Source: Yoonia sp.
GTDB taxonomy: Bacteria; Pseudomonadota; Alphaproteobacteria; Rhodobacterales; Rhodobacteraceae
Assembly: GCF_014859355.1 (NCBI RefSeq)
Contig: NZ_JACUUJ010000013.1
Location: 1 to 64,000, forward strand
Direction of reading: 5' to 3'
DNA: 64,000 bases
Shown here: piece after piece, positions 30,819 to 40,290 of the stretch
Position numbering within the stretch: position 1 is the first letter of the stretch
Layout of the letters: the number at the start of each line of letters is the position of its first letter
Notes under the pieces: model-generated
Database searches by the model: none
Told to the model about the DNA's origin: nothing
What the model saw: the letters and a program-made list of their open reading frames with translations, nothing else
Position numbers and translations under genes: made by a program

Positions 30819-31698
30819 CGCGCACCTTGTATTTATCCTCAAACTCGTGGCCAAGGTGGTTTGCGTCCACCGGGCTTGGGCTTAGGTCATACGTGGCTTT
30901 GCGCAGGAAATCCATGCATCCTTTGGGGTCTTTTTTATAGGCCGACAGAACCGCGGGGGGAATCGGGTCACCGATGACGACGCGGACGGGTTTGTTCATG
31001 CGGGTCTTGAATTCGCGAATAAACATGCCGGTGCGCAGCGTGCTGTGCAGGTGGCTCGCGATCTGGAACAGGCGGCTGTTGCAGCCGTCAAAGAACACCG
31101 GCACGACAACGGCATCGGATTTTGCGATCATCTTGGCCGTAAAGGTGCGCCAGCCAGGGTCCATCGGTTGCGAAAACGGCGTGGCGGCGGTGGAGACCGT
31201 GCCGCCGGGGAAAATCCCGATCGCACCGCCCGCAGTCAGGTAGCGCACGGCCTCGGCCCGGGTTTCAAGGTTCAGCCTGGCGGCTTCCTTGGTTTCGTCA
31301 AAGGAAATCGGCAGGATCACCCGTTCCAGATCGGGCGAGCGGCGAAAGATGCGGTGCGCAAGCACCCGAAAATCGCCCGCGCGGCGTTGTGACAGGATGC
31401 GCCCCATCATCAGTCCGTCCAGGATACCGTAAGGGTGGTTTGATACTACAATGACAGGCCCGATGCGCGGAATATTTTCCAACGATCCGGCGACAATATC
31501 CAGCTTTATCCCGTAACGCGCTGAAATAACTTCCCAAAAATCCTGTCCAGCAGCGACTTCCATGTCATAGCCACGCGCCCTTCGGATCAGTTTCAGCCGG
31601 CCTGTGGCGTTTTCCATGACCCGGATCATGGCGCGCCCGCCACGGCCCTTGGCCGCGCTTGCATAGGAAATATCACGCGCAACTTCGCGGTTTTTCAT
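30796..31698 (-). CDS. Lysophospholipid acyltransferase family protein (putative hemolysin/COG3176 type)
   Basis: 300 residues of the PlsC-like acyltransferase superfamily. The active-site box reads [12 protein letters not shown] (His-x5-Asp spacing, as in the COG3176 branch), followed by [16 protein letters not shown] and [20 protein letters not shown]. The C-terminal [10 protein letters not shown] motif is shared with OlsB/hemolysin-like acyltransferases. The likely role is acyl transfer in membrane lipid synthesis (phospholipid or ornithine lipid), but the acceptor cannot be named. It overlaps murI by 23 bases. Confidence 0.85.
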   Translation of the reverse strand: MKNREVARDISYASAAKGRGGRAMIRVMENATGRLKLIRRARGYDMEVAAGQDFWEVISARYGIKLDIVAGSLENIPRIGPVIVVSNHPYGILDGLMMGRILSQRRAGDFRVLAHRIFRRSPDLERVILPISFDETKEAARLNLETRAEAVRYLTAGGAIGIFPGGTVSTAATPFSQPMDPGWRTFTAKMIAKSDAVVVPVFFDGCNSRLFQIASHLHSTLRTGMFIREFKTRMNKPVRVVIGDPIPPAVLSAYKKDPKGCMDFLRKATYDLSPSPVDANHLGHEFEDKYKVRDGRRDIR

Positions 31699-31782
31699 CG
31701 GCGTTGTCTCAGGGCTGGATCATCTTTTTGCATTTGTTTCACAGCCTCGCAACATTCATATGACAATCTGGCGCTTGCCCGC

Positions 31783-34700
31783 CTATTCCGCCGCCTGCTG
31801 CATCGGGCCCGCGCGCAGCATGGCCAGCAATTCCTCGCGGCGTTTGGCGGCCTTGCGGGCATTGGCATCCTTGACCGGGCCAAAGCCGCGAATGTCCAGC
31901 GGCAGCGCCGCAAGGGCGATGGCCGCATCACGGGTATCGGGGCGCAGGATTTGCAGCACCTCGGCCATGTCGGTTTCATATTGCTTGATCAGCGCGCGTT
32001 CCATGCGGCGTTCGGCGCTGCGCCCGAAAGGATCGAACGGCGTGCCGCGCAGGAATTTCAGTTTCGCAAGTTTCGGGAATGCCTTTGCCATCCAAGGCCC
32101 GAATGCGCGCTTGGCCGGTCGCCCGTCAGGCCCGGTTTTCGAAAGGACTGGCGGCGCCAGATGAAAGGTCAATTTCAGATCACCATCAAATTCCGCTGCT
32201 GCCTTGGCGCGGGTTTCGCGCAGCAAGCGCGCGACCTCGTATTCATCCTTGTAGGCCAACAGCTTGTGATAGCCTTTTGCCACCGCCTCGCGCAGGGGGG
32301 CATCCTGAAACTGGTCCACGAACCGGCGATAGCGTTTCGCAAGCCGCTTGCCCTGATAGGCGGCCAGATGATCGCCGCGATAGCTGATTTTTTCGTCCAG
32401 CGTTTTGGGCAGCGCCACGACGTTCCGCGTCAGCAGCTTTGCCGCATCCTGCGGATACAGATGGGCCCAACGGCCCAGATTAAAGGCGCGGATATTGCGG
32501 TTCACCGCCGCCCCGTTCAGTTCAACCGCCGCGGTGATCGCCTCGTAACTGATTGGAATCGCACCCATCTGCCAGACCGCGCCAAAGATCATCATGTTGG
32601 AATAAATACTGTCGCCCATCAGCGCGCGCGCCAGGTCCGACGCATCGAACATCGCCAGCCCGTCGCCCAGCCGCGCCTGCAACGCCAGTTCCAACTGTTC
32701 GGTCGGCAGTTTGAACGCGGTGTCACGGGTGAAATCGCCGGTCATGATTTCGTGGCTGTTGACCACACCCTTGGTCTGGCCGGTTTTCATCAGCCCCAGC
32801 GTCTTGGACCCCGCCGACACCACCAGATCCCCCCCGATCAACGCATGGCATTCGCCCGTTGCGACACGTATCGCGTTGATGTCAGACGGTTTTTCGGCAA
32901 TCCGGCAATGGATGTGCACCGCGCCGCCCTTTTGCGCCAGGCCCGCCATTTCCATCATGCCCGCACCCTTGCCATCAATATGCGCAGCCATCGCCATGAC
33001 CGCCCCGATGGTGACAACACCCGTGCCCCCGACGCCGGTGATCACGACGTTATGCGTGCCGTTGATCGCAGGCAATGCGGGGTCAGGCATGTCGGGCAGG
33101 TCCACATCCGCTGTCGCTTCCTTGCGGATTTTCGCGCCCTCGATAGTCACGAACGACGGACAGAAGCCGTTGACGCAGGAAAAATCCTTGTTGCAGGATG
33201 ATTGGTCAATCGCCCGCTTGCGGCCCAGTTCGGTTTCCACCGGCACGATGGACACGCAGTTCGACTGCACGCCGCAATCGCCGCAGCCTTCGCAGATGTC
33301 GGTGTTGATGAACACGCGCTTGTCCGGGTCGGGGAATTGCCCGCGCTTGCGCCGCCTCCGCTTTTCGGCGGCACAGGTCTGAACATACACAATGGCTGAC
33401 ACGCCATTGTATTTACTGAATTTATCTTGCACAACGGGCATGTCGGCGCGTTCATGGATATCCAGCCCTTCAGGAAAGACCGACAGATCCAGATCTTCCT
33501 TCTCATCATGGACAAGCGCGACATTGCGCACCCCCATCGCCAGCAATTCGCGGCAGATCTGGTCAGGCGTAAGCCCGCCGTCATTGCCCTGCCCGCCAGT
33601 CATCGCGACCGCATCGTTGTAGAGGATCTTGTAGGTGATGTTCGTCCCCGCCATCAACGCAAAGCGGATCGCCTGCACGCCCGAGTGGTTATAGGTGCCG
33701 TCGCCAAGGTTCTGGAACACATGATCGCGGGTGGAAAACGGCGCCTCGCCCACCCAGTTTGCGCCTTCGCCACCCATCTGGGTGAACCCCACGGTGTCGC
33801 GGTCCATCCATTGCACCATGTAGTGACAGCCGATGCCCGCATAGGCGCGCGCGCCTTCGGGCACCTTGGTGGATGTGTTGTGCGGGCAACCGGAACAGAA
33901 ATAGGGCAGCCGCGCGGCAAGTTCCGGCGCGTTGTCGGCGCGGCGCGCCTCGGCCAATGCCGCCAGACCGGCCTGCACGCCATCCGTGCCGCAACCTTCC
34001 TCGACCAATATACCGCCGATTTTTTCCGCAATCCAGATCGGGTCAAGGGCGGCTTTGGTCGGAAACACCTCTTCCCGGCGACCGGCGGAATGTTCTTCGC
34101 CCTTGTGCCAGCCATACACGCGACGGCCGCGGCGATCATCGAACAGCGCCTCTTTGACCTGCACCTCGATCAGCTTGCGCTTTTCCTCGACCACGACGAT
34201 CAGGTCCAGCCCTTCGGCCCAGTCGTGAAATGACACCATATCAAGCGGCCAGACCTGCCCCACCTTGTAGGTGGTGATGCCCAGACGCTCTGCCTCTGCC
34301 GCGTCGATGTTCAACAGCGACAGCGCGTGCTGCAGATCCAGCCAGTTCTTGCCCGCCGCGACAAAACCGATGCGCGCGCCGGGCTTGCCCCATTTGCGCT
34401 GGTCCATCTTGTTGGCGCGGGCAAACGTCTCGGCGGCGAAGCGTTTATGGTCGATCATCCGCGCCTCTTGCAATTGCGGCGTGTCGATCAGGCGGATGTT
34501 CAATCCGCCTTCGGGCAGGTCGATATCGGGCGTCACGAAAGATAAACGATGCGGGTCGCCATCCACGACCGATGTCACCTCGATCGTGTCTTTCATGGTT
34601 TTCAGGCCCACCCAAACGCCCGCGAAACGCGACAGCGCATAGGCATACAACCCGTAATCAAGGATTTCCTGCACCCCCGCAGGCGATACAATGGGCATAT

Positions 34701-35199
34701 AGGCGTCGATCATCGCCCAATCAGACTGGTGCAAGGTCGTGCTGCTTTCGCCGGTGTGGTCATCACCCATGGCCATGATCACGCCACCGTTGGGGGAAGT
34801 GCCTGCCATATTGGCATGGCGCATCACATCGCCTGACCGGTCCACACCGGGGCCTTTGCCATACCACAGGCCGAAAACGCCGTCATATTTGCCTTCGCCA
34901 CGCAGTTCGGCCTGCTGGCTGCCCCAAAGGGCGGTCGCGGCCAGATCCTCGTTCAATCCGGCCTGAAACGTCACCTGCGCGGGGTCCAGCACGTTTTTGG
35001 CGCGCGCCATCTGCATATCAACGGCACCCAAGGGCGACCCGCGATAGCCGGTCACATACCCTGCGGTGTTCAACCCTGCCCGCGCATCACGCGCCCGCTG
35101 CATCAGCATCAGCCGCACCAGCGCCTGCGTGCCGTTTAGCAGAACCTGCGATTTTGTCAGATCATAGCGGTCATTAAGGGAAACATCCTGATGAACCAT
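31783..35199 (-). CDS. Indolepyruvate ferredoxin oxidoreductase, fused alpha-beta subunits
   Basis: 1,138-residue fusion of the IorA and IorB halves. It decarboxylates arylpyruvates from aromatic amino-acid transamination to aryl-acetyl-CoA with TPP and iron-sulfur clusters. Visible regions: TAGYVTGYRGSPLGAVDMQM (pyrimidine domain, N-terminus), YFCSGCPHNTSTKVPEG and MGGEGANWVGEAPF (TPP domain), a ferredoxin-like cluster region CEGCGDCGVQSNC followed by CNKDFSCVNGFCP (around residue 650), and the gamma domain VVITGVGGTGVVTIGAVMAM. A perfect dyad lies 38 bases upstream of the start, and a LysR regulator is divergent. No terminator is visible downstream. Confidence 0.92.
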   Translation of the reverse strand: MVHQDVSLNDRYDLTKSQVLLNGTQALVRLMLMQRARDARAGLNTAGYVTGYRGSPLGAVDMQMARAKNVLDPAQVTFQAGLNEDLAATALWGSQQAELRGEGKYDGVFGLWYGKGPGVDRSGDVMRHANMAGTSPNGGVIMAMGDDHTGESSTTLHQSDWAMIDAYMPIVSPAGVQEILDYGLYAYALSRFAGVWVGLKTMKDTIEVTSVVDGDPHRLSFVTPDIDLPEGGLNIRLIDTPQLQEARMIDHKRFAAETFARANKMDQRKWGKPGARIGFVAAGKNWLDLQHALSLLNIDAAEAERLGITTYKVGQVWPLDMVSFHDWAEGLDLIVVVEEKRKLIEVQVKEALFDDRRGRRVYGWHKGEEHSAGRREEVFPTKAALDPIWIAEKIGGILVEEGCGTDGVQAGLAALAEARRADNAPELAARLPYFCSGCPHNTSTKVPEGARAYAGIGCHYMVQWMDRDTVGFTQMGGEGANWVGEAPFSTRDHVFQNLGDGTYNHSGVQAIRFALMAGTNITYKILYNDAVAMTGGQGNDGGLTPDQICRELLAMGVRNVALVHDEKEDLDLSVFPEGLDIHERADMPVVQDKFSKYNGVSAIVYVQTCAAEKRRRRKRGQFPDPDKRVFINTDICEGCGDCGVQSNCVSIVPVETELGRKRAIDQSSCNKDFSCVNGFCPSFVTIEGAKIRKEATADVDLPDMPDPALPAINGTHNVVITGVGGTGVVTIGAVMAMAAHIDGKGAGMMEMAGLAQKGGAVHIHCRIAEKPSDINAIRVATGECHALIGGDLVVSAGSKTLGLMKTGQTKGVVNSHEIMTGDFTRDTAFKLPTEQLELALQARLGDGLAMFDASDLARALMGDSIYSNMMIFGAVWQMGAIPISYEAITAAVELNGAAVNRNIRAFNLGRWAHLYPQDAAKLLTRNVVALPKTLDEKISYRGDHLAAYQGKRLAKRYRRFVDQFQDAPLREAVAKGYHKLLAYKDEYEVARLLRETRAKAAAEFDGDLKLTFHLAPPVLSKTGPDGRPAKRAFGPWMAKAFPKLAKLKFLRGTPFDPFGRSAERRMERALIKQYETDMAEVLQILRPDTRDAAIALAALPLDIRGFGPVKDANARKAAKRREELLAMLRAGPMQQAAE

Positions 35200-35236
35200 C
35201 TCGCACCTCCCTGCGCGTCAGATATTAAAACGAGCA

Positions 35237-35257
35237 TAGGTCAAATAGACTGACCTA
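35237..35257. promoter_or_regulatory. Perfect dyad TAGGTCA-N7-TGACCTA in the ior/lsrB-like intergenic region
   Basis: A 7-bp perfect inverted repeat with a 7-base spacer, 38 bases upstream of the indolepyruvate oxidoreductase start and about 100 bases upstream of the divergent LysR gene. It looks like an operator for a dimeric regulator; which one is unknown. Confidence 0.5.
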
Positions 35258-35355
35258 CAAAGCTAAAATATTTATTTAATAGGTTTGCAACCAAATGCTG
35301 CAATAGCGTAATAAAGTTTAGGTGTGAGCGGTAACAACAATGGCAGCGGCGTAAA

Positions 35356-36282
35356 ATGGACTGGGACAAACTAAGGATATTTCACGCCGTCGCCGACGCG
35401 GGATCGCTGACGCACGCCGGTGACACGCTGCATCTGTCGCAATCAGCCGTCAGCCGCCAGATTCGCGCGTTAGAGGAAATGCTGAACACGACCCTGTTTC
35501 ACCGCCACGCCCGCGGCCTGATTCTGACCGAACAGGGCGAACTTTTGTTCGATGCCACCAAATCAATGAACAAACGGCTGGAGGCCGCCACTGCGCGGAT
35601 CAAGGACAGCGAAGAAGAGGTGTTTGGCGAACTGCGCGTCACCACAACCACGGGCTTTGGCACGCTCTGGCTCGCACCGCGCCTGTCGAAGCTTTATGAA
35701 AAATATCCCGATCTAAAAATCGACCTGATGCTTGAAGAACGCGTGCTGGACTTGCCCATGCGCGAAGCTGACGTTGCCATCAGGATGAAAGAACCTTCAC
35801 AGGCCGACCTGATCCGCAAGCGGTTGATGTCCGTGCGTATGCGGCTTTACGCCTCGCAAACCTATGTCAATAAAAACGGGTTGATGACCGAAATTTCGCA
35901 GATCACCAACCACAGGCTGTTGTGCCAAAGCCTGAATTCGACCCAAGTGGCGGCTGGTGCAACGCTTGTCCACCATCTTCTGACGTATGAAGTGCCCAGC
36001 CTGTTTACCGTCAACAACTATTTTGGGGTCTTGCAAGGGGTGCTGAACAATCTTGGCATCGGCGTGCTGCCCGATTACGTGACCGAGGATTTTCCCGATC
36101 TTGTGCGCGTGTTGCCCGACCTTGAATCGGGCGAAGTCCCCGTTTTCCTTGCCTACCCCGAAGAACTGCGGCAATCAAAACGCATCGGCGCGTTCCGCGA
36201 CTTCGTGCAAGAGGAAATCTTTACCCACCGTCGCAAGATCAGGGAAACATTGCCAGACAAGCCACAACTGCCGCCTGATTGA
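35356..36282 (+). CDS. LysR family regulator, LsrB/VtlR-like
   Basis: 308-residue LysR-type regulator. The winged helix-turn-helix is at residues 1-65 (MDWDKLRIFHAVADAGSLTH, LHLSQSAVSRQIRALE, FHRHARGLILTEQGELL) and the effector-binding domain follows. The start DWDKLR(I/T)FHAVADAGS(L/F)THAGD and FHRHARGLILTEQGELL match the rhizobial LsrB / Brucella VtlR type, which control sRNAs, small DUF1127 proteins and oxidative or sugar-uptake genes there. Whether it controls the divergent oxidoreductase is open. Its stop codon lies in the apex of a perfect dyad shared with the Hint gene. Confidence 0.85.
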   Translation: MDWDKLRIFHAVADAGSLTHAGDTLHLSQSAVSRQIRALEEMLNTTLFHRHARGLILTEQGELLFDATKSMNKRLEAATARIKDSEEEVFGELRVTTTTGFGTLWLAPRLSKLYEKYPDLKIDLMLEERVLDLPMREADVAIRMKEPSQADLIRKRLMSVRMRLYASQTYVNKNGLMTEISQITNHRLLCQSLNSTQVAAGATLVHHLLTYEVPSLFTVNNYFGVLQGVLNNLGIGVLPDYVTEDFPDLVRVLPDLESGEVPVFLAYPEELRQSKRIGAFRDFVQEEIFTHRRKIRETLPDKPQLPPD

Positions 36283-36291
36283 TCAGGCGGC
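36270..36291. terminator. Dyad formed by the abutting 3' ends of the LysR and Hint genes
   Basis: A perfect 10-bp inverted repeat GCCGCCTGAT/ATCAGGCGGC around a TG centre. Both TGA stop codons fall in its apex. It can fold as a hairpin in both transcripts and may act as a bidirectional terminator, though no T run follows. Confidence 0.45.
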
Positions 36292-37314
36292 CCGTTCTGC
36301 CGATACCGCGCGCTGCTGCATGGACCGGACAATGTTTTCAGCCTGACGGCGTGTGACCTTGTGGCGCACTGGTTGGCCATATCCGGTTTCGGGGTTTTCA
36401 CGCAGCGCCGGAAACAGTGCAAAAAGCGCATCACGCTGCGCATTATTCAGCATCGAAATCGCAGTAAGACCGGGATAAAAGCTTTCCGATTGCACACCGC
36501 CCGCCAACAACAGCGCATGCTGCGCCAAAAGCATGTGATGATATGTGACCGTCTTCTTGCCCTGCATATGCCGGACACCCGTCAGACCTGTCAGACCCTT
36601 TGCCGGGGCGATCACCTCTGGTTGGCCAAACAACGCCTGACAATCCGGGCTGCGCATCAGAAAGTGGTGCTGAGGTGACACCATCAGATCACACACAGGC
36701 AACCCGTCGCCGAACGCGCCTGCCTTGATCTGAACAGGTTTGAATTTTTCATCGCTGCCGGGCCATGTGTGCGTGGATGACGTAACCCAAACCAGCGGTT
36801 GCGGCCCGTCATCAACCGTCATCACCAGATCACCCTGTCGCAAATCGTCTACCATCACGGGGCCACACGGCGTTTCGATCATGGTGCCAGAGACAAAGCA
36901 AACCGGCACATTCGGAAGGGTGCCATCCTGTATGGGGGAAATGTTACCCTGTTGAATCCCCGCCATTTCCTGTTGCGTTGCGTCAGATTCAGGCAGAAAA
37001 ATCAGCCTTTCAGTCGTGCCAGATATTGGGTAGTCGATCACCTGGATGATGACGACCGGTTCACCTTGAAGCGCGACCGGAACCTTGCTGTCATTCGGCA
37101 TGATCCCGTAAACAATATATTCGAAATCATACAAAACATTGTTAATCTTGACCTGCGTATTCGGGTCTTGCCCCGGAACGGGATCAAGAAACGTGTCGCC
37201 GTCAGGGTCTTTTGCGACAAAGGTTATTTCAATCGGTGCGATATCTTTTTCCAGATTGATCGCATTGTTACCCGCATTGTCCTGATTGATGCGCGCCCAA
37301 AATGTGTCTGACAT
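36283..37314 (-). CDS. Hint-domain (Hint_2) protein
   Basis: 343 residues. Residues 1-138 are unrecognised, acidic and contain a D-rich stretch (KDPDGDTFLDPVPGQDPN). From Cys139 a Hint (hedgehog/intein) domain begins: CFVSGTMIETPCGPVMVDDL with DLVMTVDDGPQP, then VSPQHHFLMRS with the block-B-like His. Rhodobacteraceae carry many such proteins, often fused to secreted repeats; the fold can catalyse self-cleavage before the cysteine. The C-terminus lacks an obvious intein HN-Cys end, so splicing is not expected. Start ATG 37314 has AAGGGG upstream. It stands alone, convergent with the LysR gene. Confidence 0.8.
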   Translation of the reverse strand: MSDTFWARINQDNAGNNAINLEKDIAPIEITFVAKDPDGDTFLDPVPGQDPNTQVKINNVLYDFEYIVYGIMPNDSKVPVALQGEPVVIIQVIDYPISGTTERLIFLPESDATQQEMAGIQQGNISPIQDGTLPNVPVCFVSGTMIETPCGPVMVDDLRQGDLVMTVDDGPQPLVWVTSSTHTWPGSDEKFKPVQIKAGAFGDGLPVCDLMVSPQHHFLMRSPDCQALFGQPEVIAPAKGLTGLTGVRHMQGKKTVTYHHMLLAQHALLLAGGVQSESFYPGLTAISMLNNAQRDALFALFPALRENPETGYGQPVRHKVTRRQAENIVRSMQQRAVSAERAA

Positions 37315-37483
37315 AGCGCCCCTTATCCAGTTGCCCCGATGTAGCATGAATGCCTGATCCGGGTCGTTGCATTATCTACATTACATCGCCTGGTCGCGCA
37401 GGTTTCGAACCGCGGCGAACTTCTGAATCAAGTATCAAAATCAGGATGAACGAAAGTTGAACGCGCATCTGAATCCTGGTCAA

Positions 37484-37511
37484 TTTTGCACTGCTGCGAA
37501 GCCATGCAAAA
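37484..37511. promoter_or_regulatory. Dyad TTTTGCA-N14-TGCAAAA
   Basis: Perfect 7-bp inverted repeat with half-site centres 21 bases apart (two helical turns), a spacing usual for LysR-type binding. It lies about 150 bases before the orphan terminator and so could control the putative small transcript. Confidence 0.4.
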
Positions 37512-37637
37512 AGTGCATACCGGATTTGCCCGCTCGTGGGATGATAGTTCTTGAAACGCACAAAAACACGCCTTACCTGCAGTTTCGAAAGCGATGGCGC
37601 GATAACGCACGTCACCTTCACCTCCCTGTTGGACTTC

Positions 37638-37664
37638 GCCGGGCCTTAGTGCCCGGCTTTTTTT
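37638..37664 (+). terminator. Orphan Rho-independent terminator
   Basis: Perfect 7-bp stem GCCGGGC/GCCCGGC with loop CTTAGT and seven T (37658-37664). Orientation is plus. The nearest plus-strand gene upstream (LysR) ended 1.35 kb earlier with a minus-strand gene between, so this terminator must serve an unannotated transcript. Confidence 0.8.
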
Positions 37665-37794
37665 GCGCTAATCTCAGATCAATTATGATGGGCGCGTTTG
37701 CGCATCGGTCGCTGCAACATCCCAAAGGGTCATAAATTGCGACTTTCACCTCCAGACGTGGCTCTGTATGAAGAGGCATGATCCGGGGGACACG

Positions 37795-39954
37795 ATGAAC
37801 GAACCACAGCTGACAGATGAACTGATCGCCGCGCACGGGCTGAAACCTGACGAATACCAGCGCATCCTTGATATTATCGGACGCGCACCAACGTTCACGG
37901 AGTTGGGTATCTTTTCAGCCATGTGGAACGAACATTGTTCCTATAAATCATCCAAGAAATGGCTGCGCACCCTGCCCACAGAAGGCCCGCAGGTCATTTG
38001 TGGCCCCGGTGAAAATGCCGGTGTCGTCGATATCGGTGATGGGCAGGCCGTGGTGTTCAAGATGGAAAGCCATAACCACCCGTCCTATATCGAACCCTAT
38101 CAGGGGGCGGCTACCGGTGTCGGGGGCATTCTGCGCGATGTGTTCACCATGGGCGCACGGCCTATCGCAGCGATGAATTCGCTGTCTTTCGGTGAACCGT
38201 CGCACCCTAAAACCCGCCAGCTGGTAAACGGTGTGGTTGCAGGTGTGGGCGGTTACGGCAACTGCTTTGGCGTGCCGATGGTGGGGGGTGAGGTGCGGTT
38301 TGATCCGGCCTATAATGGCAACTGCTTGGTGAATGCCTTTGCCGCTGGTCTGGCCGACGCGGACAAGATTTTCTATTCCGCTGCGTCCGGCGTGGGGATG
38401 CCGGTTGTTTATCTGGGCGCAAAGACAGGCCGCGACGGTGTCGGCGGTGCCACCATGGCATCGGCTGAATTTGACGACACAATCGAGGAAAAGCGCCCCA
38501 CCGTGCAGGTGGGCGACCCCTTTACCGAAAAGCGCCTGATGGAGGCGACGCTGGAACTGATGGCCACCGGCGCCGTCATTTCGATTCAGGATATGGGCGC
38601 GGCTGGCCTGACCTGTTCGGCGGTGGAAATGGGCGACAAGGGGGGCTTGGGCGTCCGGCTGAACCTGAACGCTGTGCCCCAGCGCGAAGACAACATGACC
38701 GCCTATGAAATGATGCTGTCGGAAAGCCAGGAGCGCATGCTGATGGTCCTGCGCCCGGAAAAAGAGGCCGCGGCCCGCGCCGTGTTCGAAAAATGGGATC
38801 TGGATTTTGCCATCGTCGGTGAAACCATCGCCGAAGACCGATTCATCGTGCTGCACCACAATGAAATCAAGGCTGATCTGCCGCTGGCGACCCTGTCGGG
38901 TTCCGCCCCCGAATACGATCGCCCTTGGGTGCCCACCCCTGCCCCCGAACCGCTGGGTGATGTGCCGGGCGTGCACCCCATCGACGGGCTGCGCGCGCTG
39001 ATCAGCAGCCCAAATTATGCGGGCAAGCAATGGGTTTACGAACAATATGACCAACAGGTTATGGGCGACACCGTGCGCTGCCCTGGCCTTGGTGCAGGCA
39101 TTGTGCGGGTGCATGGCACCGACAAATCGCTGGCCTTCACCAGCGATGTGACCCCCCGCTATGTCAAGGCAAACCCCGTCGCGGGCGGCAAACAGGCCGT
39201 GGCCGAGGCTTACCGCAACCTGACCGCCGTGGGGGCCACCCCCCTGGCCACCACCGACAACATGAATTTTGGCAACCCCGAAAAGCCCGAAATCATGGGG
39301 CAATTCGTAGGGGCCATTCAGGGCATCAGCGAAGCGGTGCGCGTGCTGGATATGCCGATCGTATCGGGCAACGTGTCGCTTTATAATGAAACCGACGGCA
39401 CCGGCATCCTGCCCACGCCGACCATTGGCGCGGTCGGCATCATCCGCCACCCCGATCACATGATCGCCGGGCAATTGCGCGACGGGCATGTTTTGTTGCT
39501 GCTGGGCGAAACCCAGGGCCACCTTGGCCAATCCGCCCTGCTGGCCGAGGTTTTCGGCCGCACCGAAGGCGATGCGCCCCCCGTCGATCTGGTCGCCGAA
39601 AAGGCCCATGGCGATTTCATCCGCGAAAACCACAGCCTGATCACCGCCTGCACCGATCTTTCCGATGGTGGCCTTGCGCTGGCCGCATTCGAGATGGCCG
39701 AGACCGCAGGTGTCGGCATCACGATCGACGCTGAAGACACCGCAACCCTGTTTGGTGAAGACCAGGCGCGCTATCTGATCGGTTGCAATTTCGATCAGGC
39801 CGAGGCGCTGATGATCGCGGCAAACCGGGCAGGTGTATCGGTCACGACCGTGGGCAAGGTGGGTGGCAGCAGCGTCAGCTTTGGCCATTTCCATGCGCCG
39901 CTGGATGAATTGGCGCAGATCTATCGCTCCGCCTTTGCCGCCGCCGTGGCCTGA
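37795..39954 (+). CDS. purL: Phosphoribosylformylglycinamidine synthase subunit PurL
   Basis: Small-type PurL (719 residues) that works with PurQ and PurS to make FGAM in purine synthesis. The N-terminal [21 protein letters not shown], the ATP/Mg region [38 protein letters not shown] and the second half GVGGTILPTP-like [13 protein letters not shown] segment are all in order. The frame is open from 37768; ATG 37795 has GGGGG at good distance. purS/purQ are not adjacent. bolA follows after 95 bases. Confidence 0.96.
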   Translation: MNEPQLTDELIAAHGLKPDEYQRILDIIGRAPTFTELGIFSAMWNEHCSYKSSKKWLRTLPTEGPQVICGPGENAGVVDIGDGQAVVFKMESHNHPSYIEPYQGAATGVGGILRDVFTMGARPIAAMNSLSFGEPSHPKTRQLVNGVVAGVGGYGNCFGVPMVGGEVRFDPAYNGNCLVNAFAAGLADADKIFYSAASGVGMPVVYLGAKTGRDGVGGATMASAEFDDTIEEKRPTVQVGDPFTEKRLMEATLELMATGAVISIQDMGAAGLTCSAVEMGDKGGLGVRLNLNAVPQREDNMTAYEMMLSESQERMLMVLRPEKEAAARAVFEKWDLDFAIVGETIAEDRFIVLHHNEIKADLPLATLSGSAPEYDRPWVPTPAPEPLGDVPGVHPIDGLRALISSPNYAGKQWVYEQYDQQVMGDTVRCPGLGAGIVRVHGTDKSLAFTSDVTPRYVKANPVAGGKQAVAEAYRNLTAVGATPLATTDNMNFGNPEKPEIMGQFVGAIQGISEAVRVLDMPIVSGNVSLYNETDGTGILPTPTIGAVGIIRHPDHMIAGQLRDGHVLLLLGETQGHLGQSALLAEVFGRTEGDAPPVDLVAEKAHGDFIRENHSLITACTDLSDGGLALAAFEMAETAGVGITIDAEDTATLFGEDQARYLIGCNFDQAEALMIAANRAGVSVTTVGKVGGSSVSFGHFHAPLDELAQIYRSAFAAAVA

Positions 39955-40049
39955 TTTTTCAGGTCTCGGCCAAATCTGGCGGCAGGCCCCACTTGTCCGC
40001 CAGCGTTGGCTGACCTAAGTTCAAGGACAAACGGGAATAAGGAACGCCA

Positions 40050-40286
40050 ATGCCCATCACCGCCCATGAAATCGAAACCTTGCTGCGCGAAAATTTCCCC
40101 AACGCAAAAATCAATGTGCAGGGCGACGACGGCACCCATTTTGCCGCTGAAATCATCGACGAAAGCTTTCGCGGCAAAAACCGTGTGCAACAGCAGCGCG
40201 CCGTCTATGCCGCACTGAAAGGCAAGATGGATGGCAGCAATGGGGAATTGCACGCGCTGGCGTTGACAACAAAAGCACCTGACTAG
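40050..40286 (+). CDS. bolA: BolA family protein
   Basis: 78-residue BolA-fold protein. HEIETLLRENFPNAKINVQGDD is the first helix-strand unit, and the helix-turn-helix-like FRGKNRVQQQRAVYAALK with C-terminal ELHALALTTKAP is conserved. BolA proteins bind monothiol glutaredoxins through a shared [2Fe-2S] cluster; a CGFS glutaredoxin gene lies 270 bases downstream, strongly supporting that partnership in iron-sulfur trafficking or iron sensing. The variant looks like the BolA2/IbaG type. Confidence 0.9.
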   Translation: MPITAHEIETLLRENFPNAKINVQGDDGTHFAAEIIDESFRGKNRVQQQRAVYAALKGKMDGSNGELHALALTTKAPD

Positions 40287-40290
40287 ACTT

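Larger units (their letters stand above)
37315..37794. other. Intergenic region with an orphan terminator, possible small RNA
   Basis: 480 bases between the Hint gene and purL (divergent). No protein-coding frame convinces. It contains a perfect TTTTGCA-N14-TGCAAAA dyad (37484-37511), a CCTCCC stretch (37621-37626) and a strong plus-strand terminator (37638-37664) that no upstream gene on that strand explains. A separate plus-strand transcript ending there is the simplest reading. purL follows 130 bases later, with its own promoter presumably after the terminator. Confidence 0.5.

Noticed and set aside
37385-37425. tRNA-like sequence (GGTTCGAAACC and an ACCA on the minus strand)
   Set aside because: T-stem bases do not pair, the anticodon arm lacks U33, and no acceptor stem can be formed; at most a chance match or old remnant.
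37948-39894. A 648-residue open frame antisense to purL
   Set aside because: It is the GC-rich shadow of purL: His/Gly/Gln-rich composition, no family motif, no ribosome-binding site.
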